The position numbers and the translations under genes are program-made. This document shows, in pieces, positions 45,123 to 53,181 of a DNA stretch of 64,000 nucleotides. Each line of letters begins with the position of its first letter. Position 1 is the first letter of the stretch. The notes under the pieces were generated by a model that had not been told where the DNA came from, made no database searches, and was given only the letters and a program-made list of their open reading frames with translations. Source of the DNA: Rhizobium sp. NXC14. GTDB taxonomy: Bacteria; Pseudomonadota; Alphaproteobacteria; Rhizobiales; Rhizobiaceae. The stretch is from positions 1,367,001 through 1,431,000 of the forward strand of contig NZ_CP021030.1 in assembly GCF_002117485.1 (NCBI RefSeq). Reading direction: 5' to 3'.

Positions 45123-45434
45123 CTTACATTCTCCGTCAGACAGGGCACAGTTGGGGTTCTTGCTCTGAGCAAGCTGATCTTGCTCCAGTCACGGTCCCAT
45201 GAATGTTTTGCACATTCGTCAAACATATGATGACAATTTTAACGAGTTTAAATTTTGTTCCCAAGCGGGACTCCTGATGTTCACAATCGGCACGCAGGCT
45301 GTCATGCCAAGCTCGATGGCGGATTGCGCCGCTATCATTTCCGGCGCTGTTTTCTCGAACTCTTTCAATGGCCGGGCGTTCTGTCTAGATCGACGAGCAA
45401 GGGGCGCGTCGATGACGACAGCGAGGAGTTGAAG
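45123..45434. other. Intergenic region, divergent promoters
   Basis: AT-rich between 45190 and 45260 (for example ACATATGATGACAATTTTAA), it holds promoters for the PilZ-like gene and the attachment-protein gene. A frame from 45255 joins the attachment gene in another register but has no protein-like features. No RNA gene is evident. Confidence 0.45.
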
Positions 45435-45881
45435 ATGACCGACGTCAGAATCCCCGGAAAATCATGGATCGTAGTCTGCAATGGAGCCAAGGCCCTGATC
45501 ATGCAGAACGCCGGCGATGCCCAGCTGATGAACCTGAAGGTGTTGGAAACCCTGACGCAGCCGAACGAGCCCGATCGCGAACTCGGCGCCGACAAGCCCG
45601 GCCGCAGCCATGCCGCAGACGGATTGAGCCGCAGCGCTGTCGAAGAGACCAGCTGGCAGGAGCAGGCCGAAGCGCAATTTCTGAAACATGTGGCGGAGCG
45701 AATGGACGAGCTGACGCAGGCAAAGGATGCGCGTCGTATCGTCCTCATCGCACCGCCGAAGGCGCTCGGCACCTTGCGGCCGGCGCTGAGCGCCGAGACG
45801 CAGGCAGCGATATCGGCGGAATTGGCGAAAGACTATACCAATCTGCCGATCGACGAGATCGAGCGGCATCTCGCAGCGTGA
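45435..45881 (+). CDS. Host attachment family protein
   Basis: The 148-residue protein starts MTDVRIPGKSWIVVCNGAKALI and has the pattern of the 'protein required for attachment to host cells' family (PF10116): FLKHVAERMDELTQAKDARRIVLIAPPKALGTLRPAL, ending in LAKDYTNLPIDEIERHL. Family members were linked to Agrobacterium attachment, though the fold resembles an eRF1-like domain and the biochemical role is unclear. The start has AGGAG at 6 bp. A LysR gene converges on it. Confidence 0.88.
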   Translation: MTDVRIPGKSWIVVCNGAKALIMQNAGDAQLMNLKVLETLTQPNEPDRELGADKPGRSHAADGLSRSAVEETSWQEQAEAQFLKHVAERMDELTQAKDARRIVLIAPPKALGTLRPALSAETQAAISAELAKDYTNLPIDEIERHLAA

Positions 45882-45934
45882 TGAAACCGATCGATGAACT
45901 GACGCGGGCCTCTGGCCCGCATTTCTTGTTCGCT

Positions 45935-46801
45935 TCAGACCAACGGTCTCTCTCCGGCAAACAGATCCTCATGATCGGCAAACAGCGTGGCCAGGCGATC
46001 GATGACCGTCCTAACTTCCGGCCTTTGCCGCTCGTCGTCATGCGCGACGATCCACATCTCGTAGGTCAATTCATCGATGACAGGCCCGGCGCGGACGAGT
46101 TTGCGCTCCTGGTCGCCGATGAAACAGGGCAGCACGCCGCGGCCGGCGCCGCCTCGGATCAGGTAAAAGAGCATATGCGGCGTGTTCGTCCAGCTGGTGA
46201 TCCAATAATCCGGCTGTTCGAAAGTCCACTTGTCCGCCGGTGTGATGGCGATGTCCGTTCCTAGTGAGATCCAGTTGCAATTGGTCTCGTCATAATCGGC
46301 CGCCTGATAAACCGCATGCGCCACCTTGACTGAACGGCGGATCGCGACGTTGCCGCCGTCCGGCCGGCTGTGGCGAATGGCGATATGCGCCTCGCGATAG
46401 GTGAAATCGACACTCGCGTCACAAGTCTTGTAACACATGCGAAAACAGTCTTTCGGCGTCCAGACGCTGGCCAGGTGGTCGGCGATAAAGCGCGACGTCC
46501 AGCTATCGACGACCGTCGACACAATCGGCAGCGTCAGCACTTCACCGCGCCAGTCGGAAATCGCCCGGGCCGCATCCTGCATCAGCCGGACGCGATCGAG
46601 CAGCTCCTGGCCGTCCTTGGCAAGCAGGTAGCCTGTGGGACCGCGGTTGAACAGCGACCGGCCGGTCACACGTTCGAGCGCCAGCATACGCCGGCCGATC
46701 GTCGGCGCACTGAGCCCCGTCCGCGCCGCCGCCGCCGATAGACCGCCGCCGGTCGCGACATGGAAAAAAAGCTGCAGGTCATCCCAGCTCGCCTCTTTCA
46801 T
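45935..46801 (-). CDS. LysR-family transcriptional regulator
   Basis: The 288-residue protein begins MKEASWDDLQLFFHVATGGGLSAAAARTGLSAPTIGRRML, the LysR winged helix. Its effector domain is unusual in sequence (VDSWTSRFIADHLASVWTPKD, a Cys-rich MCYKTCDAS). An upstream in-frame ATG at 46825 is possible; GGAGG AAAGGGG favours one of the two. It is divergent from a small gene at 46891, which may be its target. Confidence 0.9.
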   Translation of the reverse strand: MKEASWDDLQLFFHVATGGGLSAAAARTGLSAPTIGRRMLALERVTGRSLFNRGPTGYLLAKDGQELLDRVRLMQDAARAISDWRGEVLTLPIVSTVVDSWTSRFIADHLASVWTPKDCFRMCYKTCDASVDFTYREAHIAIRHSRPDGGNVAIRRSVKVAHAVYQAADYDETNCNWISLGTDIAITPADKWTFEQPDYWITSWTNTPHMLFYLIRGGAGRGVLPCFIGDQERKLVRAGPVIDELTYEMWIVAHDDERQRPEVRTVIDRLATLFADHEDLFAGERPLV

Positions 46802-46890
46802 GGATGAAAACCCCCTTTCCTCCATGCCTCTACATAACGGGAGCGTGAAGGCTTAGCTCAACTACTCCAGCAATAGATGGAGGATAGGCA

Positions 46891-47139
46891 ATGCTTCTCA
46901 ACTGGGTAGTTCTCTTCAACGAGGTCGCGTCCCGCAATTGCCGGATGCGCCGCGATCCCATGGCCGATCCGCTCGATGGCCCGGAATGGCGCGGACTTCT
47001 CTGGATCATAGCGATCATCGCGCATCTCTCGGCAACAAGAGGCGAGACGAGGAGGCCGCGCCGGGACCGGGCGGTGATTGGAAGACGCCTCAGTTTTCGA
47101 AGCTCAGTCGCAGCACGTGGTGCAGGAATTCCGGATTGA
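46891..47139 (+). CDS. Small protein, up to 82 residues, unknown
   Basis: The ATG is preceded by GGAGGATAGGCA, an excellent ribosome site. The protein starts MLLNWVVLFNEVASRNCRMRRDP, with a second hydrophobic stretch (GLLWIIAIIAHLS) and then a strongly basic tail. The hydrophobic parts could place it in the membrane. Its last 50 bp overlap the 3' end of a PilZ-like gene on the other strand. It lies 89 bp from the divergent LysR gene. No family is recognised, and the tail may be overlong. Confidence 0.45.
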   Translation: MLLNWVVLFNEVASRNCRMRRDPMADPLDGPEWRGLLWIIAIIAHLSATRGETRRPRRDRAVIGRRLSFRSSVAARGAGIPD

Positions 47140-47422
47140 GCAGCATGTTGAAGCTGATCGTCACCAGTTCGTTTTCGCGCTTGACCAAGGTGGCGCCGAT
47201 TTCGTCATGGATGCCGAGTATTTCGAGAAAGAAGTGACTCGGCATCTCCAGGCTCGGACTGACTTCGAGCACGGCGCCGGCAAGTGTGATCGTGCGGATC
47301 AGGCAGCGTACCTGCGTCCCGGTGCTGAGGTGGTGGCCGACGAAGATGATATTGCCCGGCCTGTCGAGATTGAATTCCCGGTAAGCACGTTCCGGCTTGG
47401 GGTGTTCTGTGGCGAGGTGCAT
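47090..47422 (-). CDS. PilZ-like protein, degenerate motif
   Basis: The 110-residue protein resembles the one at 44697: HFFLEILG and HYYLNILG occupy the same place, and both end with LLNPEFLHHV / LLDPEVLRRV. It lacks the DxSxxG motif (RTITLAGAVLEV instead), so c-di-GMP binding is doubtful. A hairpin CTCTGCT/AGCAGAG (47441-47461) lies 19 bp upstream of the start and may affect translation. It is probably a diverged paralogue of the other PilZ-like protein. Confidence 0.6.
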   Translation of the reverse strand: MHLATEHPKPERAYREFNLDRPGNIIFVGHHLSTGTQVRCLIRTITLAGAVLEVSPSLEMPSHFFLEILGIHDEIGATLVKRENELVTISFNMLLNPEFLHHVLRLSFEN

Positions 47423-47776
47423 CTGAAAGGCCCTTTTAGCCTCTGCTCATCGTAAGCAGAGAATAATGCAAGAGTGCTGACGATTGCTGAAGATTGTCGT
47501 TAGGTTTGAAGGTTTTTGCCGAGATCGGCTGAAAATCGCACCGATTCCGTCCATATCTGCTCCAAATTCGCGCAATTCGGCGGGCAGCCGCGCCATTCTT
47601 GACATGCCGACAGCGATCGCGCATACAAAGCCCCGGTTCGAGGCACCAGCCGCTCGCGGATGAAAATCCATGGTGAAGCCCTCGCGATCATGGTCACGGC
47701 CCCTTGTGCATGCTGACTGACGGCAATGCGAGCTCCCATTGACAGTCGAAGAGCATGCCTTGCGAAGGCTCACTCC
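47423..47776. other. Intergenic region, 354 bp
   Basis: It holds the hairpin upstream of the PilZ-like gene and the promoter for the rightward glyoxalase-type gene. A 79-codon frame on the - strand (47500-47739) is possible but lacks a ribosome site. I see nothing else. Confidence 0.4.
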
Positions 47777-48211
47777 ATGACGACCTATCCCGGCATTGAA
47801 GAACTGAAGGCCCAGGCTAAGCGCCTGCGCCAGGCGATGAACGATCGCGGCAGCGCGCTGACCCACAGTGCGGCATTGGAAATGATCGCCCGCCAGCACG
47901 GCGCGCGTGACTGGAACACGCTGGCGGCTCTGGCGGCAAAACCCAATGCGGCTGCGAAGACGCCGCTCTTCGTCGGCGCCCATATTCGCGGCCGCTATCT
48001 CAATCAGCCGTTCACTGGCGAAATCCTCTCGCTTTCGGCTCTGCCGGGCGGCCTCTACCGGATCACCATCCATTTCGACGAAGCGGTTGACGTGGTCACC
48101 TTCGAGAGTTTTTCAGCCTTTCGGCGGCGCGTGAGTGCACAGATCGATGCCGACGGCGTCTCCCCCAGGAAGACCTCGAACGGCGTGCCTCATCTGGTAC
48201 TCGATCTCTGA
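47777..48211 (+). CDS. Glyoxalase-superfamily-type small protein
   Basis: The 144-residue protein starts MTTYPGIEELKAQAKRLRQAMNDRGSALTHSAALEMIARQHGARDWNTLAAL. That helical region is typical of the proteins labelled 'glyoxalase superfamily protein' in rhizobia, and it is followed by a beta-rich half (GEILSLSALPGGLYRITIHFDEAVDVVTFESF). The start has GAAGG at 9 bp. The function is unknown. The N-terminal HGARDWNTLA segment also appears in toxin/antitoxin-linked proteins, but no partner is present. Confidence 0.75.
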   Translation: MTTYPGIEELKAQAKRLRQAMNDRGSALTHSAALEMIARQHGARDWNTLAALAAKPNAAAKTPLFVGAHIRGRYLNQPFTGEILSLSALPGGLYRITIHFDEAVDVVTFESFSAFRRRVSAQIDADGVSPRKTSNGVPHLVLDL

Positions 48212-48291
48212 TTTGCTCCTCATCCTTCCTGGCTGCCCGCATGGCTTGTTCAAGCGCAGCGGATGTCGCCCGATATCACACGGATTTCTCC

Positions 48292-49659
48292 ATGACCGAT
48301 CCTTCCAAAGGCAATGACTTCCTCACCGGCTGGCTGCCGGGCGTATTCATCAGGACTGCGGCGCCGATCGTCGCGATCACTACCGTCAACGGCCTCTTTG
48401 CTGTCGTCGACACCTATTTCCTGGGCGCCTATGTCGGCCCCGACGCGCTCTCAGCCGTCAGCCTGATCTTCCCGGGGTTGATGCTGCTGGTCGCCCTGCA
48501 ATCGCTCGTCTCGAACGGCATGGGAAGCATCCTCGCCCGCCGGCTCGGTGCCGGCGATCGCCAGGGCGCGCGCCGGGTATTTTCCGGCGCCCATACGCTG
48601 GCGCTCGCCGTCGTCGTGATCCTCATCGTGATCTACTGGACCCTCGGCGAGCGGATCATCGGTGCCGGCGCCGCCGAGAACACGGCCGTGGCCGACGGCG
48701 CCATGCTTTTCATGGGCGCGATGATCGCCGCGACGCCGGTGAGTTTTTTCCTGTCGCTGCATCTCGACGGGCTGCGCTGTGAAGGCAGGATCGGTTTCAT
48801 GACGGCGGTCACGCTCTCGGCCTCGCTGCTCAACATCCTCGCCAACTGGCTGTTCATGGCGGTGATGCATTGGGGCGTGCTCGGTTCGGCCGCAGGCTCC
48901 ATCGCTTCGCAATTCGTCTGTCTCGCCGCCGTGCTCGTCTATCGCTGGCGTCGGCCGGCGACGCTCAGGCCTTCTCCCGCATTCGCCCTTGTCGAATGGC
49001 GCGGCATTGTCGCCTTGGGCGCTCCCATGAGCCTCGGTTTCATCGGCATATCGCTTGCCTCGGCCGCGATTCTGGTCAACGTCTCGCTCTGGAGCACGCG
49101 TGATCATACCGCCACCATTGCCGCCTACGGCATCATCACCCGTATCCTGACCTTCGCCTATCTGCCGCTGCTTGGTCTCAGCATCGCCCTACAGACGATC
49201 GCCGGCAACAATCACGGAGCCGGCCTTGGGTTGCGCGTCGGCCGCAGCCTGCAGATCGCCATGCTCTCGGCGCTCGTCTATTGCAGCTTGGTGGAGATCA
49301 CGGTGGAATTGCTGGCTGGCCGCATCGGCGCCGTCTTTGTTGGCGATCCCGCCATTATCGCCGAGGTCAGACGAATTCTGCCTTGGACGATCGGCGCCTA
49401 TTTTCTCTTCGGGCAGATGCTGATCCTGTCGTCCTATTTCCAGTCGATCGGCGATGCGCCGCGCGCGGCGATCTTCGGTCTGTCGCGACCCTATCTTCTC
49501 ACCCTTCCTCTCACCTTCCTGCTGCCTTTCGTCTTCGGCGAGCAGGGAATCTGGATGGTGCCTGTTTTTGCCGAGGCAGGCATGGTGGTGCTTGCCTTGC
49601 TGGTGCTGTCTGAGAATGCCAGGCGCCGCGGCTGGCGATACGGGCTTCTGCCCGCCTGA
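48292..49659 (+). CDS. MATE-family efflux transporter
   Basis: The 455-residue protein has twelve helices in two halves (AAPIVAITTVNGLFAVVDTYFLG and VALGAPMSLGFIGISLASAAI) and the NorM-like MATE pattern. It expels cationic drugs or metabolites using Na+ or H+ at the inner membrane. The start codon choice is uncertain: 48292 (MTDPSKGN) fits the family start, while an ATG at 48241 adds 17 residues; neither has a strong ribosome site. It follows the glyoxalase-type gene by 80 bp on the same strand. Confidence 0.88.
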   Translation: MTDPSKGNDFLTGWLPGVFIRTAAPIVAITTVNGLFAVVDTYFLGAYVGPDALSAVSLIFPGLMLLVALQSLVSNGMGSILARRLGAGDRQGARRVFSGAHTLALAVVVILIVIYWTLGERIIGAGAAENTAVADGAMLFMGAMIAATPVSFFLSLHLDGLRCEGRIGFMTAVTLSASLLNILANWLFMAVMHWGVLGSAAGSIASQFVCLAAVLVYRWRRPATLRPSPAFALVEWRGIVALGAPMSLGFIGISLASAAILVNVSLWSTRDHTATIAAYGIITRILTFAYLPLLGLSIALQTIAGNNHGAGLGLRVGRSLQIAMLSALVYCSLVEITVELLAGRIGAVFVGDPAIIAEVRRILPWTIGAYFLFGQMLILSSYFQSIGDAPRAAIFGLSRPYLLTLPLTFLLPFVFGEQGIWMVPVFAEAGMVVLALLVLSENARRRGWRYGLLPA

Positions 49660-49704
49660 GAGACGGAAGCCGCGCCTTCCTGTGCGGCTTCCGCCGATTG
49701 GCTT

Positions 49705-49866
49705 CTATTCCTTCCCGCTCTGCGCGGCCGATGTCGAAGCCTCCGCCTCGTTCAGTGCCTCGGCGCATTCCCGGCAGCAGACTTCGACCGTCTTGCCGCC
49801 GAGCTTGACGGTGATGGTCTCGGCGCCGAGTTCGCAGTCGCAGGCAGCGCATGTGGTCTTCTTCAT
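49705..49866 (-). CDS. Cys-rich metal-binding small protein, 53 residues
   Basis: The protein reads MKKTTCAACDCELGAETITV, and then has VEVCCRECAEAL. Four Cys in CxxCxC and CCxxC arrangement fit a small zinc or copper site of the TRASH/YHS type. The ribosome site GGAGG is strong. It ends 45 bp from the MATE stop on the opposite strand. Its length is too short for a complete enzyme, so a metal chaperone or regulator subunit is likely. Confidence 0.75.
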   Translation of the reverse strand: MKKTTCAACDCELGAETITVKLGGKTVEVCCRECAEALNEAEASTSAAQSGKE

Positions 49867-49973
49867 CGGGTAATCCTCCATTGATCGTCCCCGGATCGGG
49901 ACAGCATCATAAGAGCATCGAAGACCGCGTCATCGCTGTCGAAAACTTTAGCGATTATCAACTCGGAAAGGCT

Positions 49974-50813
49974 CTAAGGTCGGCGTCGCAGTTGCGCCGA
50001 GCGCTGGAATTCGGCCGGAGTCTGACCGAAGGCCTGTTTGAAGGAAGCGCTGAAATGACTGTGGCTGGAAAAGCCGAGATCGAGCCCGAGCGCGGTCAGA
50101 TCCTCATACTGGCCGAGCAAATCGAGCGCCCGGGCAAGCCGCAGCCTCAGCTGATAGCGATAGAGCGGCGTGGCCTCGACCTGCTGGAAGACCTGGGTGA
50201 GGTAAACAGGGGAAACACCGACTTCCGAGGCGATTTCCGCAAGCGTCCAGCGTCTCGCGAGATCGGAGGAAAGCACCAGCTTTGCCCGGTCGACGAGTTT
50301 CTGCCGGCCGAGGCTGGCGCCGGCCGCATGCGAGGTGCGCTCGCCGAGCGAGCGGCGAACCAGCGTCAGGGCCAGCGTTTCCGCCTCGAGCGTTTCGGCG
50401 ACGTTGCGCCTGAGACCGTGGCGCAGCAGGGCGACCAGCGCCTGCGCGCGAGGGTCGATCCGCCGGCGCTGGCGGCGGAAGGAAAAGGCCGGGCCGGGCT
50501 GGGCCTGCTCCTTCGGCGCCAGCTCTTCCAGCATGGATTCGTCGATCGACAGGTCGATGCAGCCGTCGCCGCCCGCGATCGGATGGCTGATCCGATAGCC
50601 CTGACCGGCATTGAAGAACAGCACCTGATTGGCTTCAGCCACCGTATCCGCGCGGCCGACATGGCGCATAAAGACGCCGCGATAGGGATAGACGAGGCTT
50701 GTTTTGTGAGCACATTCCTCGTCGCTCATGTGGCGGCACTCGCCATTGCAGACGACGTCACGAATAGTGACGGTCTTGGTTTTCAGGAGCAGAGCTGTTG
50801 AAAACTGCGACAT
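49974..50813 (-). CDS. AraC-family transcriptional regulator
   Basis: The 279-residue protein has an N-terminal cupin-like sensing domain and a C-terminal pair of helix-turn-helices: RRWTLAEIASEVGVSPVYLTQVFQQ and ALGLDLGFSSHSHFSASFKQAFGQTPAEFQ. The start at 50813 is chosen at the beginning of the sensing domain. It has a Cys cluster near residues 22-35 (VVCNGECRHMSDEECAH), a pattern that could bind metal. It is followed downstream by the Cys-rich small protein gene 108 bp away on the same strand. Confidence 0.9.
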   Translation of the reverse strand: MSQFSTALLLKTKTVTIRDVVCNGECRHMSDEECAHKTSLVYPYRGVFMRHVGRADTVAEANQVLFFNAGQGYRISHPIAGGDGCIDLSIDESMLEELAPKEQAQPGPAFSFRRQRRRIDPRAQALVALLRHGLRRNVAETLEAETLALTLVRRSLGERTSHAAGASLGRQKLVDRAKLVLSSDLARRWTLAEIASEVGVSPVYLTQVFQQVEATPLYRYQLRLRLARALDLLGQYEDLTALGLDLGFSSHSHFSASFKQAFGQTPAEFQRSAQLRRRP

Positions 50814-50886
50814 TGTATCGTCCGGTTCAGGCAGGGCAGCCCGACAAGGCTGCGCTGGGGCACAGTACCACAGTGAGTCTGATGTT

Positions 50887-51108
50887 TCAGTAGCGGCTGT
50901 AAACGTGCACGTCGCTTTCTGTCTGCCCCCGGGAGAGGCCGACATCCTTCAACTGATCGTCGGAAAGTTCCATCAGCGCATTGTAGTTGCGCCATTCGCT
51001 GATCTTGCGCCCCAGCCAGCGGACTGCTGTGGCGGCTGCAGAAAGAAGGCCGGGCCGCCGCGAAGGGCGGATATTGCTGGCCGGTATCGTGAAATGCGAG
51101 CTGTGCAT
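50887..51108 (-). CDS. DUF1127 small protein
   Basis: The 73-residue protein carries the DUF1127 motif: WLGRKISEWRNYNALMELSDDQLKDVGLSRGQTE. Alphaproteobacteria have many such Arg-rich small proteins; several affect stress response, phosphate or RNA turnover. It has a GGAGGATCATC ribosome site. It is 73 bp upstream of the AraC gene on the same strand, but a promoter of its own is likely. Confidence 0.9.
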   Translation of the reverse strand: MHSSHFTIPASNIRPSRRPGLLSAAATAVRWLGRKISEWRNYNALMELSDDQLKDVGLSRGQTESDVHVYSRY

Positions 51109-51196
51109 GATGATCCTCCATCCTCATTGGATGGAGGCAGTGAACCATCACCGACAATTTGGCGCTGTCAGATTTTTTAGCGATCGAGCGCGGCCT

Positions 51197-51994
51197 TCAT
51201 GCCTTCAGCAGCCATTCGTGCTCGGCGGCATTGTGGAACTTCCAGATCCGCTTCGGCCCGGCCATGACGTTGAGATAATAAAGATCATAGCCATGCGTTG
51301 CGGCGCAGGGATGATAGCCCTTCGGCACCAGCGTCACGTCGCCGTCCTCGATCGCCATCGCCTCGTCGAGCGAGCGGTCGTCGGTGTAGACGCGCTGGAA
51401 ACCGAAACCCTGCGGCGGGTTGAGGCGGTGGTAGTAAGTCTCCTCCAGGAAGCTCTCGTTCGGGAGGTCGTCCTGATCGTGCTTGTGCGGCGGATAGGAG
51501 GAGGTATGGCCACCTGGCGTGATCACCTCGACGACGAGCAGCGAATGCGCCGAATTATCGTCCTCAGGCATGATGTTGTTGACGTAGCGCACATTCGTGC
51601 CCTTGCCGCGCGTCACCTGCGGATGCGTGCCGGGCGGGATCGCCTTTGCCTCATAGCCGCCGCCGCCGGGCGCCGAGCAGACAGCCAGTTCCAGATCGGT
51701 CTCCGCCGTGACCGACCACGTCGAGCCCATCGGGATATAAAGCGCATACGGCGCCCCGTCGAAGGGATTCATCCGCTCGCCCAGCGTCCCGAAATCCTTC
51801 GCGCCGGCCGACGCCTTGCCTTTGCCTGTCACCCAGACCAGGCAGACTTCCCGATCGCCGGTCTCTCCCGAAACCGTCTCGCCCGGCTTGACGCGGTGCA
51901 GATCAAAGCCGACATAGGTCCAGCCGGCATTTTCCGGGGTGACATGCGTGACGCGGCCATGTGTGCCGGATGGTTTCACCTTGAGGTTTGGCAT
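51197..51994 (-). CDS. iolB: 5-deoxy-glucuronate isomerase
   Basis: The 265-residue protein matches IolB. It has a cupin-like double barrel with SSYPPHKHDQDDLPNESFLEETYYHRLNPPQGFGFQRVYTDD (metal-binding His/Glu region) and GYHPCAATHGYDLYYLNVMAG. It turns 5-deoxy-glucuronate into 2-deoxy-5-keto-gluconate in inositol breakdown. It is last in the iol group and is separated from iolE by a mosaic repeat. The ribosome site is GAGGAG. Confidence 0.95.
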   Translation of the reverse strand: MPNLKVKPSGTHGRVTHVTPENAGWTYVGFDLHRVKPGETVSGETGDREVCLVWVTGKGKASAGAKDFGTLGERMNPFDGAPYALYIPMGSTWSVTAETDLELAVCSAPGGGGYEAKAIPPGTHPQVTRGKGTNVRYVNNIMPEDDNSAHSLLVVEVITPGGHTSSYPPHKHDQDDLPNESFLEETYYHRLNPPQGFGFQRVYTDDRSLDEAMAIEDGDVTLVPKGYHPCAATHGYDLYYLNVMAGPKRIWKFHNAAEHEWLLKA

Positions 51995-52025
51995 TGGTGT
52001 TTCTCCTCGTATGTTGGTGGGCGCA

Positions 52026-52140
52026 GCCCCCTTATCCGGCTGCCGCCACCTTCTCCCCGAGGGGAGAAGGGATATGCCGCACCGTCGCTTTTCGCTTCTC
52101 CCCTTAGGGAGAAGGTGCCCGAAGGGCGGATGAGGGGGCC
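52026..52140. repeat. Rhizobium intergenic mosaic-type repeat, copy 2
   Basis: An outer inverted repeat (CCCCCTTATCCGGCTGCCGC facing GGGCGGATGAGGGGG) encloses two inner palindromes, CTTCTCCCCGAGGGGAGAAG and CTTCTCCCCTTAGGGAGAAG. It sits between iolE and iolB. Similar outer words occur in copy 1. Confidence 0.85.
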
Positions 52141-52197
52141 GCTTGCTCCAGCGGTCCGGTCAATTCGTCCCTCTTGTGAGAGGGGTCTTTCGTCCCG

Positions 52198-53115
52198 TTA
52201 CCCCTTCGGAAAGCCTTCCGTTTCCACAGTATAACCAGCCGCGGTCATGACGCGCATCAGTTCGGCATGGCCGATCTCGGCCATCTTCTGCGGCGGCGCC
52301 TTGCGCGGATCCTGTTCGGCCTCGACGACGAACCAGCCTTCATAGCCATGGTCGGCGAAGCGTTGGACGATGGCGCCAAAATCGAGCGAGCCGTCGCCCG
52401 GCACTGTGAAGGCGCCAAGCGCCACGGCGTCGAGGAAAGACTGCCGGCTGCGGTCGAGCCCATCCACGACGGATTGACGAATGTCCTTGACGTGGACGTG
52501 GTTGATGCGGGCGTGGTGATTGTCGATGGCGCGCAGCACATCGCCGCCGGCAAAGGCCAGATGCCCGGCGTCGAGCAACAGCGGAATACCTTCGCCCGAA
52601 GAGCGCATGAAGGCGTCGAGTTCCTGTTCGGTTTCGACGACGGCGGCCATGTGGTGGTGATAGGAGAGCGGCATGCCCTTTTCAGCGCACCATTCGCCGA
52701 ATTCCGTGACGCGGCGCGCATAGGCCTTAATCTCGTCGTCGGAAAGGCGCGGCTTGGTCGCGAGCGGCTTGGAGCGGTCGCCCTGAATGGAGCGGCCAAC
52801 TTCGCCATAGACGATGCAGGGCGCGTTGACCGCCTTGAACAGCTCGATCATCGGCGCAATGCGGTCCTTGTTGGCCGAGAGCTCCTCATTGACAAGCGTG
52901 CCGGAGAACCAGCCGCCGCACAGCGTCACGTCCGCGGTGCGCAGGATCGGCAGCATCTCTTCCGGGCTACTGGGGAAACGGCGGCCTTGCTCCATGCCGG
53001 TGAAACCGGCGCTGCGCGATTGCCGCAGGCATTCTTCGAGCGACACATCGTCACTAAGCTCAGGAAGGTCGTCGTTCCACCATGCGATGGGCGACATGCC
53101 GAGTTTGGCCTTCAT
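52198..53115 (-). CDS. iolE: 2-keto-myo-inositol (inosose) dehydratase
   Basis: The 305-residue protein is a TIM-barrel dehydratase of the AP-endonuclease-2 fold: KLGMSPIAWWNDDLPEL at the start, CGGWFSGTLVNEE, SYHHHMAAVVETEQELDAF, LLLDAGHLAFAGGD and WFVVEAEQDP. It removes water from inosose to give the trione. The start at 53115 has AAGGAG; a longer frame adds seven residues. It follows iolD by 66 bp. Confidence 0.96.
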   Translation of the reverse strand: MKAKLGMSPIAWWNDDLPELSDDVSLEECLRQSRSAGFTGMEQGRRFPSSPEEMLPILRTADVTLCGGWFSGTLVNEELSANKDRIAPMIELFKAVNAPCIVYGEVGRSIQGDRSKPLATKPRLSDDEIKAYARRVTEFGEWCAEKGMPLSYHHHMAAVVETEQELDAFMRSSGEGIPLLLDAGHLAFAGGDVLRAIDNHHARINHVHVKDIRQSVVDGLDRSRQSFLDAVALGAFTVPGDGSLDFGAIVQRFADHGYEGWFVVEAEQDPRKAPPQKMAEIGHAELMRVMTAAGYTVETEGFPKG

Positions 53116-53181
53116 CAATATTCTCCTTAAAGACATTGCGGAAGAGCGGGTCGGCTCCTCCGGAAAAACGGGTTAACCTGT

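Noticed and set aside
45255..45434. Upstream extension of the attachment-protein gene
   Set aside because: The longer frame lacks a ribosome site and protein-like composition, while the ATG at 45435 has AGGAG and begins the family domain.
47500..47739. A 79-codon frame on the - strand in the gap after the PilZ-like gene
   Set aside because: No ribosome site and no domain; composition (many Arg, Ser, Cys, Pro) suits random frame better, though expression data could revive it.
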